DNA of 64,000 nt from Streptomyces violaceoruber. GTDB lineage: Bacteria > Actinomycetota > Actinomycetes > Streptomycetales > Streptomycetaceae. The notes under the pieces are model-generated. The model saw only the letters and a program-made list of their open reading frames with translations. It was not told the DNA's origin and ran no database searches. Positions 41,936 to 50,301 of this stretch are shown in pieces. The stretch spans positions 7,750,001 to 7,814,000 of the forward strand of contig NZ_CP137734.1 in the NCBI RefSeq assembly GCF_033406955.1, given 5' to 3'. A program made the position numbers and the translations under genes. Each line of letters begins with the position of its first letter. The stretch's first letter is position 1.

Positions 41936-42784
41936 ATGCGAGAACACAGGGTGGACCGGACTCAGACGCGGGCCGGGGCGGAACTGCGCGGCGACTGCGC
42001 GAGCTGCTTCGGCCTGTGCTGTGCGGCCCTGCCGTTCGCCCGCTCGGCGGACTTCGCGATCGACAAGGACGCCGGAACGCCCTGCCCGAACCTCCGCACC
42101 GACCACCGCTGCGGCATCCACGCGACGCTGCGGGAGCGCGGCTTCACCGGCTGCACGGTCTACGACTGCTTCGGCGCGGGACAACGGGTCTCGCAGCTCA
42201 CCTTCGGCGGCCGGGACTGGCGCGCGGGCCCGCCGGAGCAGCGCCGCCGCATGTTCGACGTGTTCCCGGTCGTCCGCCAACTGCACGAGCTGCTCTGGTA
42301 CCTGACCGAGGCGCTGACCCTGCCCGCCGCCCGCCCGGTCCACGCCGACCTGCGCGGTGCCCTCGCCGACACCGAACGCCTCGCCGGGGGGACCCCCGAG
42401 GAGCTGGCCGGCCTCGACGTGGCCGCACACCGGCAGCGGGTCAACGTGCTCCTGCTGCGCACCAGCGAGCTGGTCCGGGCCGGCACCCGCGGCCGGAAGA
42501 AGAACCGCCGCAACGCCGACCTGATGGGCGCCCGTCTCAAGGGCGCCGACCTCGCGGGTGCCGATCTGCGCGGCGCCTACCTCATCGCCGCCGACCTCAC
42601 CGGCGCCGACCTGCGGGGCGCCGACCTGATCGGCGCGGACCTGCGCGACGCCGACCTCACCGACGCGGACCTGACGGGCGCCTTCTTCCTGACCCAGCCG
42701 CAGGTCAACGCGGCCAGGGGCGGCCCCGGCACCGGGCTGCCGGACTCAGTCACCCGCCCGGTGCACTGGACAGCCGGGCGCTGA
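41936..42784 (+). CDS. Cys-rich domain plus pentapeptide-repeat protein
   Basis: 282 residues in two parts. Residues about 18-75 contain CASCFGLCC and further Cys in PCPNLRTDHRCGIH and CTVYDCFG, resembling a YkgJ-like zinc/iron-binding cluster. Residues about 200-250 are pentapeptide repeats of the A(D/N)LxG type (GADLAGADLRGAYL and similar), forming a short right-handed helix. Pentapeptide proteins can mimic DNA and protect gyrase; the Cys domain suggests metal or redox sensing. TATCCT at 41923-41928 ends 7 nt before the ATG (leaderless). The last 39 bp overlap the convergent P450 gene. Confidence 0.85.
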   Translation: MREHRVDRTQTRAGAELRGDCASCFGLCCAALPFARSADFAIDKDAGTPCPNLRTDHRCGIHATLRERGFTGCTVYDCFGAGQRVSQLTFGGRDWRAGPPEQRRRMFDVFPVVRQLHELLWYLTEALTLPAARPVHADLRGALADTERLAGGTPEELAGLDVAAHRQRVNVLLLRTSELVRAGTRGRKKNRRNADLMGARLKGADLAGADLRGAYLIAADLTGADLRGADLIGADLRDADLTDADLTGAFFLTQPQVNAARGGPGTGLPDSVTRPVHWTAGR

Positions 42785-44341
42785 GACGGCGTCCCCGGCA
42801 TCGTCGGCCGCCCCCGGGGCGGCCGTGCGGCGACCGGGCGCCGGCGCGGCCGCGGTCCGCCGGACCAGGTGCAGGCGCAGCCCCTCCGGCATCAGCGTCA
42901 GCCGCTCGGTCACCCGAAGCTCGTAGCCGGGCTCGGGCCGCAGTTCGTAGCGGCGCAGCAGCAGCCCGAGGACCAGCGTGGCCTCGTGCAGCGCGAACTG
43001 CCGCCCGATGCACGCCCGCGCCCCGGTCCCGAACGGCTTGAACGTGTGCGGGGCGCGCGACCGCACGGCCTTCGCGTCGAAGCGGTCCGGGTCGAACCGC
43101 TCGGCGTCCGCGCCCCACACCTCGGGATCGCGGTGCAGCATGCCCGTGAGCACCAGCGCCCAGGCCCCGCGGCGCATCGGATGCGTACCGCCGAGAACCG
43201 TGTCCTCGCGGGCCTCGCGCGCGAATCCCGGCGCGGTCGGCCACAGCCGCAGCGACTCGTCAAGCACCCGGCGCACGTAGCGCAGTTTGGCCACCTGCTC
43301 GTAGCCGGGTGCCTCGGTGTCGCCCCACACCCGGTCCACCTCGGCGCGGGCCCGGGCCGCGACGTCGGGGTGCTGGGCGAGGTAGTGCAGGGCGAAGGAG
43401 AGCGCGCCCGAGGTGGTCTCGTGACCGGCGACCAGGAAGGTGATGACCTGCCGGCGGACGTTCTGGGGCGACAGCCGCTCACCGGTCCTGGGATGGGCCG
43501 TCTCCAGCATCCGGTCGAGCAGGTCGCCGCTGCCGCTGCCGCTGCCGCTGCCGCTGCCGGTTCCGCCGCCCGTGCCGCCGTTCGCCCGGCGTTCACGGAC
43601 GAGGTCGTCGACCGTGCGGTTGAGGTGGGCGATGTCGGCGGCGTTGCGGCGGCTCGCGTCACGCAGCAGCCAGGGGGCGAGCGGCGCGGGCACGGTGTTG
43701 AGGCGCTGCGCGTAGCCGAGCGTGCCCACCATCGCGGTGACGAAGGGGTGGAGGCGGGAGCGTTCGAAGGAGCCGAAGTCGTGGCCGAAACCGGTGCGCG
43801 CGATGGTCTCCAGCGTCAGCTTGGTCATGTCGCCCGGCACGTCCACCGCCCGGCCCGACGCCTCGGCCAGGTCCCAGTGGCCGGTGAGCCGCGCGGCCAC
43901 GTCCAGCATCATCACGTGGTACCCCGCCATGGCCTCGCGGCTGAAGCCGGGCGCCAGCACGTCGTGCGCGAGCTGCCAGTTGGGCTCGTGGTTGTACGCC
44001 GTGAACAGCCCGTCCCCGGCCACCGGACGCAGGTTGGCCACCCCCAGGCCCACGTGCTTGGCGAACCGCGCCTCGTCCGCCAGGTCGGCGGCGAGGGCGG
44101 CACCCCACACGAACACGAACTCCTTGCCGAAGGCCCGCCGCCGGAATATCGGCCCCAGTCGTCGCGCGTACCGCAGCGAGTCCTGCATCGGGGTGCGCCT
44201 GCTCGCTCCCACGACGTCTCCGAGCAGGGGCAGCCGGTACGGGGGGTGCGGGATGCGGTGCAGTTCGGGCCAGCCCAGCTCGGCGCTGCGGAAGCCCTTC
44301 GGCAGTCCGTCCCGGGCCGGTTCCCTCGCTGTCTGGGCCAT
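42746..44341 (-). CDS. Cytochrome P450, CYP102-like haem domain
   Basis: 531-residue P450 without the fused reductase of CYP102 proteins. I-helix AGHETTSG, K-helix ESLRLWP and the haem loop FKPFGTGARACIGRQFAL with the Cys thiolate are intact; substrate-channel residues resemble fatty-acid hydroxylases. The flexible insert GGTGGGTGSGSGSGSGSG lies at about 260-277, between the F/G helices and I helix. A Pro/Ala-rich tail follows the fold. ATG at 44341 with GGGAGA upstream. Needs external ferredoxin/reductase. The divergent TetR regulator probably controls it. Confidence 0.92.
   Translation of the reverse strand: MAQTAREPARDGLPKGFRSAELGWPELHRIPHPPYRLPLLGDVVGASRRTPMQDSLRYARRLGPIFRRRAFGKEFVFVWGAALAADLADEARFAKHVGLGVANLRPVAGDGLFTAYNHEPNWQLAHDVLAPGFSREAMAGYHVMMLDVAARLTGHWDLAEASGRAVDVPGDMTKLTLETIARTGFGHDFGSFERSRLHPFVTAMVGTLGYAQRLNTVPAPLAPWLLRDASRRNAADIAHLNRTVDDLVRERRANGGTGGGTGSGSGSGSGSGDLLDRMLETAHPRTGERLSPQNVRRQVITFLVAGHETTSGALSFALHYLAQHPDVAARARAEVDRVWGDTEAPGYEQVAKLRYVRRVLDESLRLWPTAPGFAREAREDTVLGGTHPMRRGAWALVLTGMLHRDPEVWGADAERFDPDRFDAKAVRSRAPHTFKPFGTGARACIGRQFALHEATLVLGLLLRRYELRPEPGYELRVTERLTLMPEGLRLHLVRRTAAAPAPGRRTAAPGAADDAGDAVSAPGCPVHRAGD
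43526..43555. repeat. GCCGCT hexanucleotide microsatellite in the P450 gene
   Basis: Five perfect GCCGCT units, encoding alternating Ser-Gly on the minus strand. The frame is maintained for any copy number, so a variable-length linker is expected between strains. Confidence 0.85.
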
Positions 44342-44464
44342 GACGCGATCTCCCTTGACGCAGCGGCGTGTTGCACGAGCCGAGGCGAGCGTGTTGTACA
44401 TGGATTCAATAGCGCGCCCCAGTCTCGACCCGTTGTTGAACCCGCGTCAAGTAAGGTGCGGGGC

Positions 44465-45073
44465 ATGGCCGCGAACCAGGGGGAGCGCATCCGCCGCCGG
44501 CTCAGCACGGGCGAGCGCCGGGAGCAGTTGCTCTCGGTGGGCGCGCGGCTGTTCTCGGAGAGCCCCTACGACGAGGTCTGGATCGAGCAGGTCGCCGAGA
44601 TCGCCGGTGTCTCCCGCGGGCTGCTGTACCACTACTTCCCGAACAAGCGGGACTTCTTCGCGGCGGTCGTCGAGCGCGAGAGCGAGCGCATGCTGCGGAT
44701 GACGGCGGCCGTGCCCGGCGTCCCGGTCCGTGAGCAGCTCACCGCGGGCCTCGACGCGTACCTGGAGTACGTCCGGGCCCACGCGCACGGCTACCGCGCC
44801 TTCCACCGCGCCGACGCGGCCGGTGACCGGGCGGTGCGCCGGGTCTACCAGAAGGCGCTCGCCGCGCAGGAGCGGCAGATCCTCGCCGCCCTCGCCGCCG
44901 ACCCGGAGTTCGGCCCGGCCTTCGAGGAACGCGGCGACGTGCGGCTCGCGGTGCGCGGCTGGCTGGCCTTCACCACCGCGGTGTGCCTGGAGTGGCTGCG
45001 GGATCCGGAGCCCGCCCGCGAGCAGGTGCGGGACCTGTGCGCGCGGGCGCTGCTGGGGGCCGTCGCGCCCTGA
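44465..45073 (+). CDS. TetR-family regulator
   Basis: 202 residues. N-terminal TetR HTH (about 15-62): RREQLLSVGARLFSESPYDEV, IEQVAEIAGVSRGLLYHYFPNKRDFF. Helical ligand domain to the end. The ATG at 44465 has no Shine-Dalgarno, but TAAGGT at 44452-44457 ends 7 nt before it, so it is probably leaderless. Divergent from the P450 gene over 123 bp. GTGTTGCAC (around 44370) and GTGTTGTAC (around 44391) form a direct repeat there that may be the operator. Ligand unknown, possibly a fatty-acid-like P450 substrate. Confidence 0.9.
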   Translation: MAANQGERIRRRLSTGERREQLLSVGARLFSESPYDEVWIEQVAEIAGVSRGLLYHYFPNKRDFFAAVVERESERMLRMTAAVPGVPVREQLTAGLDAYLEYVRAHAHGYRAFHRADAAGDRAVRRVYQKALAAQERQILAALAADPEFGPAFEERGDVRLAVRGWLAFTTAVCLEWLRDPEPAREQVRDLCARALLGAVAP

Positions 45074-45139
45074 CGGCGCCGGTCCGGATGCCGGTTCGAG
45101 GGGTTGTCGTGGTTGGCGCACTCCCCGATCTCCGCTAGG

Positions 45140-45158
45140 TTAGGTGAGCCTTACCTAA
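45140..45158. promoter_or_regulatory. Iron box (DmdR/DtxR-type operator)
   Basis: 19-bp near-palindrome TTAGGTGAGCCTTACCTAA; the reverse strand reads TTAGGTAAGGCTCACCTAA, one base from the actinobacterial iron-box consensus. It sits 22 bp upstream of the DUF2470 gene start and should confer repression by Fe(II)-DmdR1. Confidence 0.92.
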
Positions 45159-45180
45159 TGAATCGTGAACGGAGGTTGGG

Positions 45181-45906
45181 ATGGGTGACAGCCACACCTG
45201 GACGGCAACGCCCGGCGCGGCGGAACAGGCCCGTTCCGTGCTCGCCGCCGCCTGGTCCTGCGCGGTGACCGCGGAGGGCGGCCGCGAGGAGTTCGTCGGC
45301 GCGCACACCGTGGCCGACGACGGCCGGGTGCTCCTGCACGTGCCCGAGGACAGCGCGCTGCTCGCCGCGGCGGTGTGCGCGCCCCGCGGAGAGCCGTCCG
45401 GCGTGCTGGAGTTCGCCGACGTGGCGCCCGTCCCGGTGCGGAGCCGGATCAGGGCCCGGCTCTGGCTCGCCGGCTGGTTCGCCGTGACGGACGGGCACCT
45501 GGCCTTCCGGCCCACCCGCGTGGTGCTGCGGCGGCCCTCCGGCGCCGTGGTGGTCGACGTCGAGGAGTTCGCCGCCGCGGCGCCCGATCCGCTGGCCCTG
45601 GCGGAGGCGCGGCTGCTGACCCATCTCGCCGACTGCCACGACGACGCCGTGCAGCGGCTGACCCGGCTCGTCGACCCGGACAGCCTGCACGGAGCGGTCC
45701 GGGTGCGGCCGCTCGCCGTCGACCGGCACGGCCTGACCCTGCGGGTCGAACGCGTCCGTGACCACGGCGACGTACGCCTGCCGTTCCACGCGCCCGCCGA
45801 CGAGGTCGCACAGCTCACGGAGCGGGTGCACGTGCTCCTCGCGCAGGCGGGCGCCGTCTCCTGTCCGCGGGCCCTACAGCGGCAGCGCACAGACGGCGAC
45901 GGGTGA
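45181..45906 (+). CDS. DUF2470-domain protein, iron-regulated
   Basis: 241 residues. The C-terminal DUF2470 domain (about 140-235: EARLLTHLADCHDDAVQRLTRL, VRPLAVDRHGLTLRV) is the module found at the end of HugZ/HutZ-type haem-degrading split-barrel proteins. The N-terminal part resembles a reduced split barrel (AHTVADDGRVLLHVPEDSALL). The iron box plus the domain point to haem or iron-source use, or to iron-sparing metabolism. GGAGG lies directly before the ATG. The 3' end overlaps the convergent lactonase gene by 33 bp. Confidence 0.88.
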   Translation: MGDSHTWTATPGAAEQARSVLAAAWSCAVTAEGGREEFVGAHTVADDGRVLLHVPEDSALLAAAVCAPRGEPSGVLEFADVAPVPVRSRIRARLWLAGWFAVTDGHLAFRPTRVVLRRPSGAVVVDVEEFAAAAPDPLALAEARLLTHLADCHDDAVQRLTRLVDPDSLHGAVRVRPLAVDRHGLTLRVERVRDHGDVRLPFHAPADEVAQLTERVHVLLAQAGAVSCPRALQRQRTDGDG

Positions 45907-47094
45907 GGCGAAGGGCTCTCCCGTGCGCCGCAGTCCGCCGTCGCCCGCGCTCACCCGGAACGTACTGACGGTGCCGGACCGCTGGTTGGCCGCGAACAGC
46001 AGCCCGCCGTCCGGGGAGAAGGCGATCTGCCGGGGGAAGTCGCCGCCCACCGGCACGGCGCCGAGGAGCCGGAGCCGGGCGCCCTCCGCCTCCACCGCGT
46101 ACCGCGTGACGCTGTCGTGCCCCCGGTTGGCGAGGAAGGCGTACGCGCCGTCGGACGTCACCAGGATCTGCGCCGGGTAGTTGGCGCCGGTCCCCCCGCC
46201 CGGTGGCGCCCCGGTGGACTGCGGCTCGCCGACGGCCAGCCGTCCCGTCCCCGGGTCGTACGCGCAGACCGCGACGGTGTTGTCGACCTCGTTGGCGACA
46301 TAGGCGTGGCGTCCGCCGGGGTGGAAGGCGAGGTGCCGGGGACCGGCGCCCGGCCGGGTCCGGGCCCGCGAGACCTCCACGAGGGTCCCCGCGCCCTCGT
46401 CCAGACGGTAGGTGTACACGGTGTCCGTGCCGAGGTCCACGGCGAGGACATGGGCCCCGTCCGGGGCGGTGACGACCTGGTGGGCGTGCGGGCCCCGCTG
46501 TCCCGGGCCCGGCGGGGGAGTGGCGTGCGTGACCAGGCCGGTGCGTTCTCCCAGTGCGCCGGAGGCGTCGACCGGGTGTACGGCGACGCTTCCGGAGCCG
46601 TAGTTGGCGCTGAACAGCCAGCGCCCGCCGGGGTGCACCGAGAGGTGGCAGGGCGCCGCGCCGCCGGTGCTCCGGCTGCCCAGCACCCTGTGGTCCGACA
46701 GCCGGACGGCGGTCACCGCCCCGTCCTCGCGCTCGTTCACCGCGTACAGGGTCCGGCCGTCGGGATGCACCGCCAGGTAGGAGGGGTCGTCGACCTCCGC
46801 GAGGAGGCCGCTCCCGGTGATCCGGCCCGTCGCGGGGTCGTACTCCGCGAGCCCGATGCCCCGGCCGCCGCCCTCGGCGGAGGTGTAGGTGCCGAGGAGG
46901 AGCGGGCGCCGGCCGGAGGCCCCCCGCGCCCTGCCGGACGCACCGCTGCTCGCCCGGGGCGCGGTGGGCGCCGCGGCCGGCGCCTGAGTCCCCGCCGGGC
47001 CGCCGCACGCCGCCGCGGGGAGTGCCGCCGCCGCGGCGGCGGTCCGGGCGAGGAGCCCGACCAGTCGCCGCCTGCTCCAGTCGGCCCCGTCCAT
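45874..47094 (-). CDS. Lactonase-family seven-bladed beta-propeller, lipoprotein-like
   Basis: 406-residue protein of the YbhE/6-phosphogluconolactonase-like family. The N terminus (SRRRLVGLLARTAAAAAALPAAAC) reads as a twin-arginine-type signal ending in a lipobox Cys at about residue 30, so it is probably outside the membrane, unlike cytosolic phosphogluconolactonases. Propeller repeats are visible as LAVHPDGRTLYAVNE, LSVHPGGRWLFSANYGSG, LAFHPGGRHAYVANEVDNTV and IAFSPDGGLLFAANQ. GGAGG precedes the ATG at 47094. Substrate uncertain. Confidence 0.85.
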   Translation of the reverse strand: MDGADWSRRRLVGLLARTAAAAAALPAAACGGPAGTQAPAAAPTAPRASSGASGRARGASGRRPLLLGTYTSAEGGGRGIGLAEYDPATGRITGSGLLAEVDDPSYLAVHPDGRTLYAVNEREDGAVTAVRLSDHRVLGSRSTGGAAPCHLSVHPGGRWLFSANYGSGSVAVHPVDASGALGERTGLVTHATPPPGPGQRGPHAHQVVTAPDGAHVLAVDLGTDTVYTYRLDEGAGTLVEVSRARTRPGAGPRHLAFHPGGRHAYVANEVDNTVAVCAYDPGTGRLAVGEPQSTGAPPGGGTGANYPAQILVTSDGAYAFLANRGHDSVTRYAVEAEGARLRLLGAVPVGGDFPRQIAFSPDGGLLFAANQRSGTVSTFRVSAGDGGLRRTGEPFASPVAVCALPL

Positions 47095-47129
47095 GCCGTC
47101 CTCCCGCACCCGTACCGCCCCTCGCGCCG

Positions 47130-48182
47130 CTACCAGTCCCCGTCCTGCACCGGCTTGCCCGGCGCGTCCCCCAGCGGGTGGACCTGGTGGGGCGCGGGCG
47201 GCTGCCAGGGCTCGTGGTCGTCGCCGATCCAGTCCCCGACCGGCTGCACGTCCCGCAACGGCTCGGTGGGCGCGAGGTCGTGGGCGTCCTGGTCGTAGTA
47301 GTCGTACCAGGGCAGGCCGGCCCGGGTGTACGCGGCCCGGTCCACCGGGGACGGCGGCGGCGCCTCGCCGGTGATGCGGCGCCACTCGGGCGGCGTCACC
47401 AGGTGCACGAAGACCCGGCCCGCCGGGCGCTTGGCCCAGTCCGTCGGCGGCCGCTGGTCGCGGTACACCTCCTGGCGCATGGAGCCGCCGACCCCCAGAC
47501 CCATGGCGGGCGCCGACCGGGGCCGGGCCGCACCGCCGTACGCCGGGGCCGCGCCCGGGGCGGCCGGTGCCGACGCCGGTGCCGGAGCGCCGAGGGCCCC
47601 GCCCGGACGGGCCGCCCTGCGGGCCGTCTCCGCACGGCGCCGCTCCTCCTCGCGCCAGCGGGCCAGCTCGGTGTCATTGAGGGTGAACGCCTGCAACTGG
47701 ACGCCTCCCCAGACCTCCTCGCCGGTGACCTGGCCCTCGACACTCGCCCCCATGCCGAGCGGCACCGCCACGAACTGACGGACCGTGCCGGTTCCGGAGT
47801 TGATGCCGTCCAGCCAGGGCTGGCGGGGAAGGACCACGTAGTTCTGCGGATCCCGGGACAGCCGGTCGCTCCAGGGCCTGCCCGAGACCGCGCACACCTT
47901 GCCCACTCCCACCTGAAGCGCGGCGGGCTCCCGAGTGCCCGCGAAGCTCAGCCACATGGCCTCACGCAGGTACACCGGCAGCATCACGCCGCCCCGCGCC
48001 CGCCACGCCTCGGGCACACGGTCGGCGTAGTCGGCGACCCGGCGGACCGGGAACTCGCCGAGCCCGGGCGGCAGCGGATACGTGCCCGTCTCGGGCAGCC
48101 GCAGGGTGCGTATGAAGCGGACCGTCGCCCCGCCCGGCAGCGACAGCCGGTTCCCGTCGATCCGCACACTGGTGTCGGTCAT
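47130..48182 (-). CDS. Conserved-looking hypothetical protein
   Basis: 350 residues from ATG 48182, with GAGGGG 7 nt upstream. N-terminal domain (1 to about 175): MTDTSVRIDGNRLSLPGG, GVMLPVYLREAMWLSF and GINSGTGTVRQFVAVPLGMG. Then an Ala/Pro-rich linker (about 190-235) and a C-terminal part rich in Trp and Asp (WDYYDQ-like WYDYYDQDAHDL). No signal peptide or membrane helices. Family not recognised; the N-terminal region looks like an enzyme-like beta-rich domain. Confidence 0.7.
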   Translation of the reverse strand: MTDTSVRIDGNRLSLPGGATVRFIRTLRLPETGTYPLPPGLGEFPVRRVADYADRVPEAWRARGGVMLPVYLREAMWLSFAGTREPAALQVGVGKVCAVSGRPWSDRLSRDPQNYVVLPRQPWLDGINSGTGTVRQFVAVPLGMGASVEGQVTGEEVWGGVQLQAFTLNDTELARWREEERRRAETARRAARPGGALGAPAPASAPAAPGAAPAYGGAARPRSAPAMGLGVGGSMRQEVYRDQRPPTDWAKRPAGRVFVHLVTPPEWRRITGEAPPPSPVDRAAYTRAGLPWYDYYDQDAHDLAPTEPLRDVQPVGDWIGDDHEPWQPPAPHQVHPLGDAPGKPVQDGDW

Positions 48183-48242
48183 CCGAACGCCCCTCATTCG
48201 CCGTTCACGCGCCTTCGCCGGCCGCGCGCGCTTCGTCCTTCC

Positions 48243-49511
48243 TCAAGAGGAACGCCGCGCGGCGGTGTCGCGGTTCCGCCTGCGCGGCCCGGCCCGCAGC
48301 CGGTCGCGCGCCCGGTCCCGCAGCCGGGTCAGCCGCGGCATGCGCTCCCGCTGCTCACGCGTGTGGCGGTCCAGCTCCTCCAGGAGCCGGCGGGAGCGGT
48401 GCTCGGTGTCCATCTCGTCGATGATCCGGTTCACCTCGGCCAGCACCGCGCCCCGCAGCTGCCACTGGGTCGCGTCGCGCCGGACCTCCTCCAGCAGCAG
48501 GTCGGCCAGCCGGTCCCGGGTGGCCGCGGCCTGGCGCAGCTCGGTGGCCAGGCGCTCCTCCGCGGACTCGGCGTTCTCGCTGGCGTTGCTGGTGACCAGG
48601 ACCGAGAAGCTGACCACGGCGTCGGCGATCTCGGACAGCAGCTGCTGGACGGCGGCGCCCGTCTCCGGCGCGAACAGGGGCTCCGGCTCCCGCTCCTTGG
48701 CCAGGTCGGTGAAGCTGCGCGCGAGGACCCGCATGACCACCGTGCAGATCTCCAGGGTGTCCAGGCCGGTACGGAGCACGACCCGGTGGAGCAGCCCCTC
48801 GCGCACCCGGGGATTGAACCGCAGGCTGTCCTCGGCCTGGCGCAGGTCCTCGTCCACCTCGCCGATGTCGTGGTCGAGCCGGCGGGCCTCGTGCAGCCGG
48901 GCCGCCGCCTGGTGGAACGGCGTGCTGCCGGCGGCCTCCTCGCCCATGCGCAGCAGCAGTTGGCGCACCTGCCGGGCCAGCCCCACGACGGACTCCCCGG
49001 CCTGCTCCACCCACACCGGAGGTGCGAGGATCAGGTTGAAGACGAGGCCGACGATCGCCCCGATCAGCGTCTCCACCACCCGGGCCCAGGCCAGGCTCCC
49101 GTGCGAGGTGACGCCGAGCACCAGCATCGCGCTGATCGCCACCTCGGCGGTGAACTCCTCGGCGCGCACCAGGTGCCCGACGCCCAGCGCGGCCACGATG
49201 ATCAGGGCGAGGCTCCACCAGCTGAGCCCGACCAGCTGACTGAAGGCGATCGCGACCAGGACACCCGCGACCACGGCGTTCACCCGGCGGAAGCTCATCT
49301 TCAGCGTGGCGTACAGGGTGACCTGGACGACCAGCAGCGCGGTCAGGGGCGCGGTGAGCGGTGCCGCCGACTTGTCGGGGGTCAGCCGCACCGCGATGAC
49401 ATAGGCGATCGAGGCCGCGGCGGCGGAGCGCAGGGCCTGTACGACCATGGGGTCCCGCAGCCACTTCACCCGCCGCAGAGCCGCCCTCGCGGCCTCAAGC
49501 ACATCCCGCAT
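48243..49511 (-). CDS. FUSC-family (aromatic acid exporter-like) membrane protein
   Basis: 422 residues. The N-terminal six-helix membrane domain (about 25-180: ALRSAAAASIAYVIAV, LLVVQVTLYATLKMS and so on) matches FUSC/DUF939 proteins. The C-terminal about 230 residues are long cytoplasmic helices with many Glu/Arg heptads, then an Arg-rich tail. The family includes half-size relatives of the E. coli AaeB exporter; the substrate is unknown. A second member lies at 53310. Confidence 0.85.
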   Translation of the reverse strand: MRDVLEAARAALRRVKWLRDPMVVQALRSAAAASIAYVIAVRLTPDKSAAPLTAPLTALLVVQVTLYATLKMSFRRVNAVVAGVLVAIAFSQLVGLSWWSLALIIVAALGVGHLVRAEEFTAEVAISAMLVLGVTSHGSLAWARVVETLIGAIVGLVFNLILAPPVWVEQAGESVVGLARQVRQLLLRMGEEAAGSTPFHQAAARLHEARRLDHDIGEVDEDLRQAEDSLRFNPRVREGLLHRVVLRTGLDTLEICTVVMRVLARSFTDLAKEREPEPLFAPETGAAVQQLLSEIADAVVSFSVLVTSNASENAESAEERLATELRQAAATRDRLADLLLEEVRRDATQWQLRGAVLAEVNRIIDEMDTEHRSRRLLEELDRHTREQRERMPRLTRLRDRARDRLRAGPRRRNRDTAARRSS

Positions 49512-49617
49512 CCTCGGGCTGTTCCCTTCCGCAGGCGCCTCGAACGTGTCCGATCAGGACGGTAGCCGGACGCGGGCGGCCGGACCCCCTCTCACGCGCC
49601 GGGCGCCGCCGGACGGG

Positions 49618-50112
49618 TCAGCCGGTCACCTTGGCGACGAACGCGGACAGATTGCCCAGCGTCCGGGCGACCTGTTCCTCCAGGGTGAGGCTCTCCTCGA
49701 AGCGGGCCCCGCTCTGCGAGACCTTCCTGCCCCGCAGATACAGCGAACAGGCGAGATCGGTGCACATGTACAGGCCCACCGAGTTGCCCTCACGGCCGGC
49801 CGCTCCGGCTTTGCGTGCCGTCATCAGGGCCACGCCGCCCCGGGGATGGGTGGTCAGGCACAGCGCGCACATGCTGCGCTGGAAGTAGCCGCTGCGGGCC
49901 GGCTGGAAGCGCAGTGCCACGCCGGTGGGACGCCCGTCGAGGTCGGCGACCAGGTAGCTGCGGTCGGGTGCCCCGGGGTCCCGCCAGCCGAGGAAGTCGA
50001 GATCGTCCCAGGGGCGCTCGTCCAGGTCGCGGGGGACGGCCAGCCGCTTGGCCTCGCCCTTCGAGCAGTTGATGAAGGAGGTGCGGACGTCCTGCTCGTC
50101 GAGTGCTCTCAC
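49618..50112 (-). CDS. FBP-domain (FusB-like, EF-G-binding) protein
   Basis: 164 residues from GTG 50112 with GGGAGG upstream. N-terminal helical part, then a treble-clef zinc finger with CALCLTTH (about 88-95) and CTDLACSLYLRG (about 122-133), the four-Cys pattern of FBP domains. FusB releases EF-G from fusidic-acid-stalled ribosomes; actinobacterial FBP proteins are presumed to act on EF-G or ribosomes too, but this is inference. An operator-like palindrome lies upstream (50136-50154). Confidence 0.85.
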   Translation of the reverse strand: MRALDEQDVRTSFINCSKGEAKRLAVPRDLDERPWDDLDFLGWRDPGAPDRSYLVADLDGRPTGVALRFQPARSGYFQRSMCALCLTTHPRGGVALMTARKAGAAGREGNSVGLYMCTDLACSLYLRGRKVSQSGARFEESLTLEEQVARTLGNLSAFVAKVTG

Positions 50113-50135
50113 GGGAGCCTCCCCTGGGTCAAAGG

Positions 50136-50154
50136 AACCTAGGATCTCTAGGTT
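50136..50154. promoter_or_regulatory. AACCTAG/CTAGGTT inverted repeat before the FBP gene
   Basis: Perfect 7-bp arms AACCTAG (50136-50142) and CTAGGTT (50148-50154), 5-nt spacer, 23 bp upstream of the GTG at 50112, with further CTAG elements to 50175. CTAG is rare in Streptomyces DNA, which makes the clustering notable. Probable operator or promoter element. In the same 189-bp divergent region, GAAATC/GATTTC (50182-50200) and TTCAT-AGC-ATGAA (50212-50224) may serve the ROK gene. Confidence 0.55.
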
Positions 50155-50301
50155 TCCGCCTAGCGTAGATAGCCTACGGGTGAAATCGCCAGCGGATTTC
50201 GGGGAGGCGAGTTCATAGCATGAATTAAGAGCAAAGGGAAGTCGCGTGCGGCCGTCCGGCGGAGGTATCTTGCAGACCGGGCACGGTACGGGAGGAGCCA
50301 C

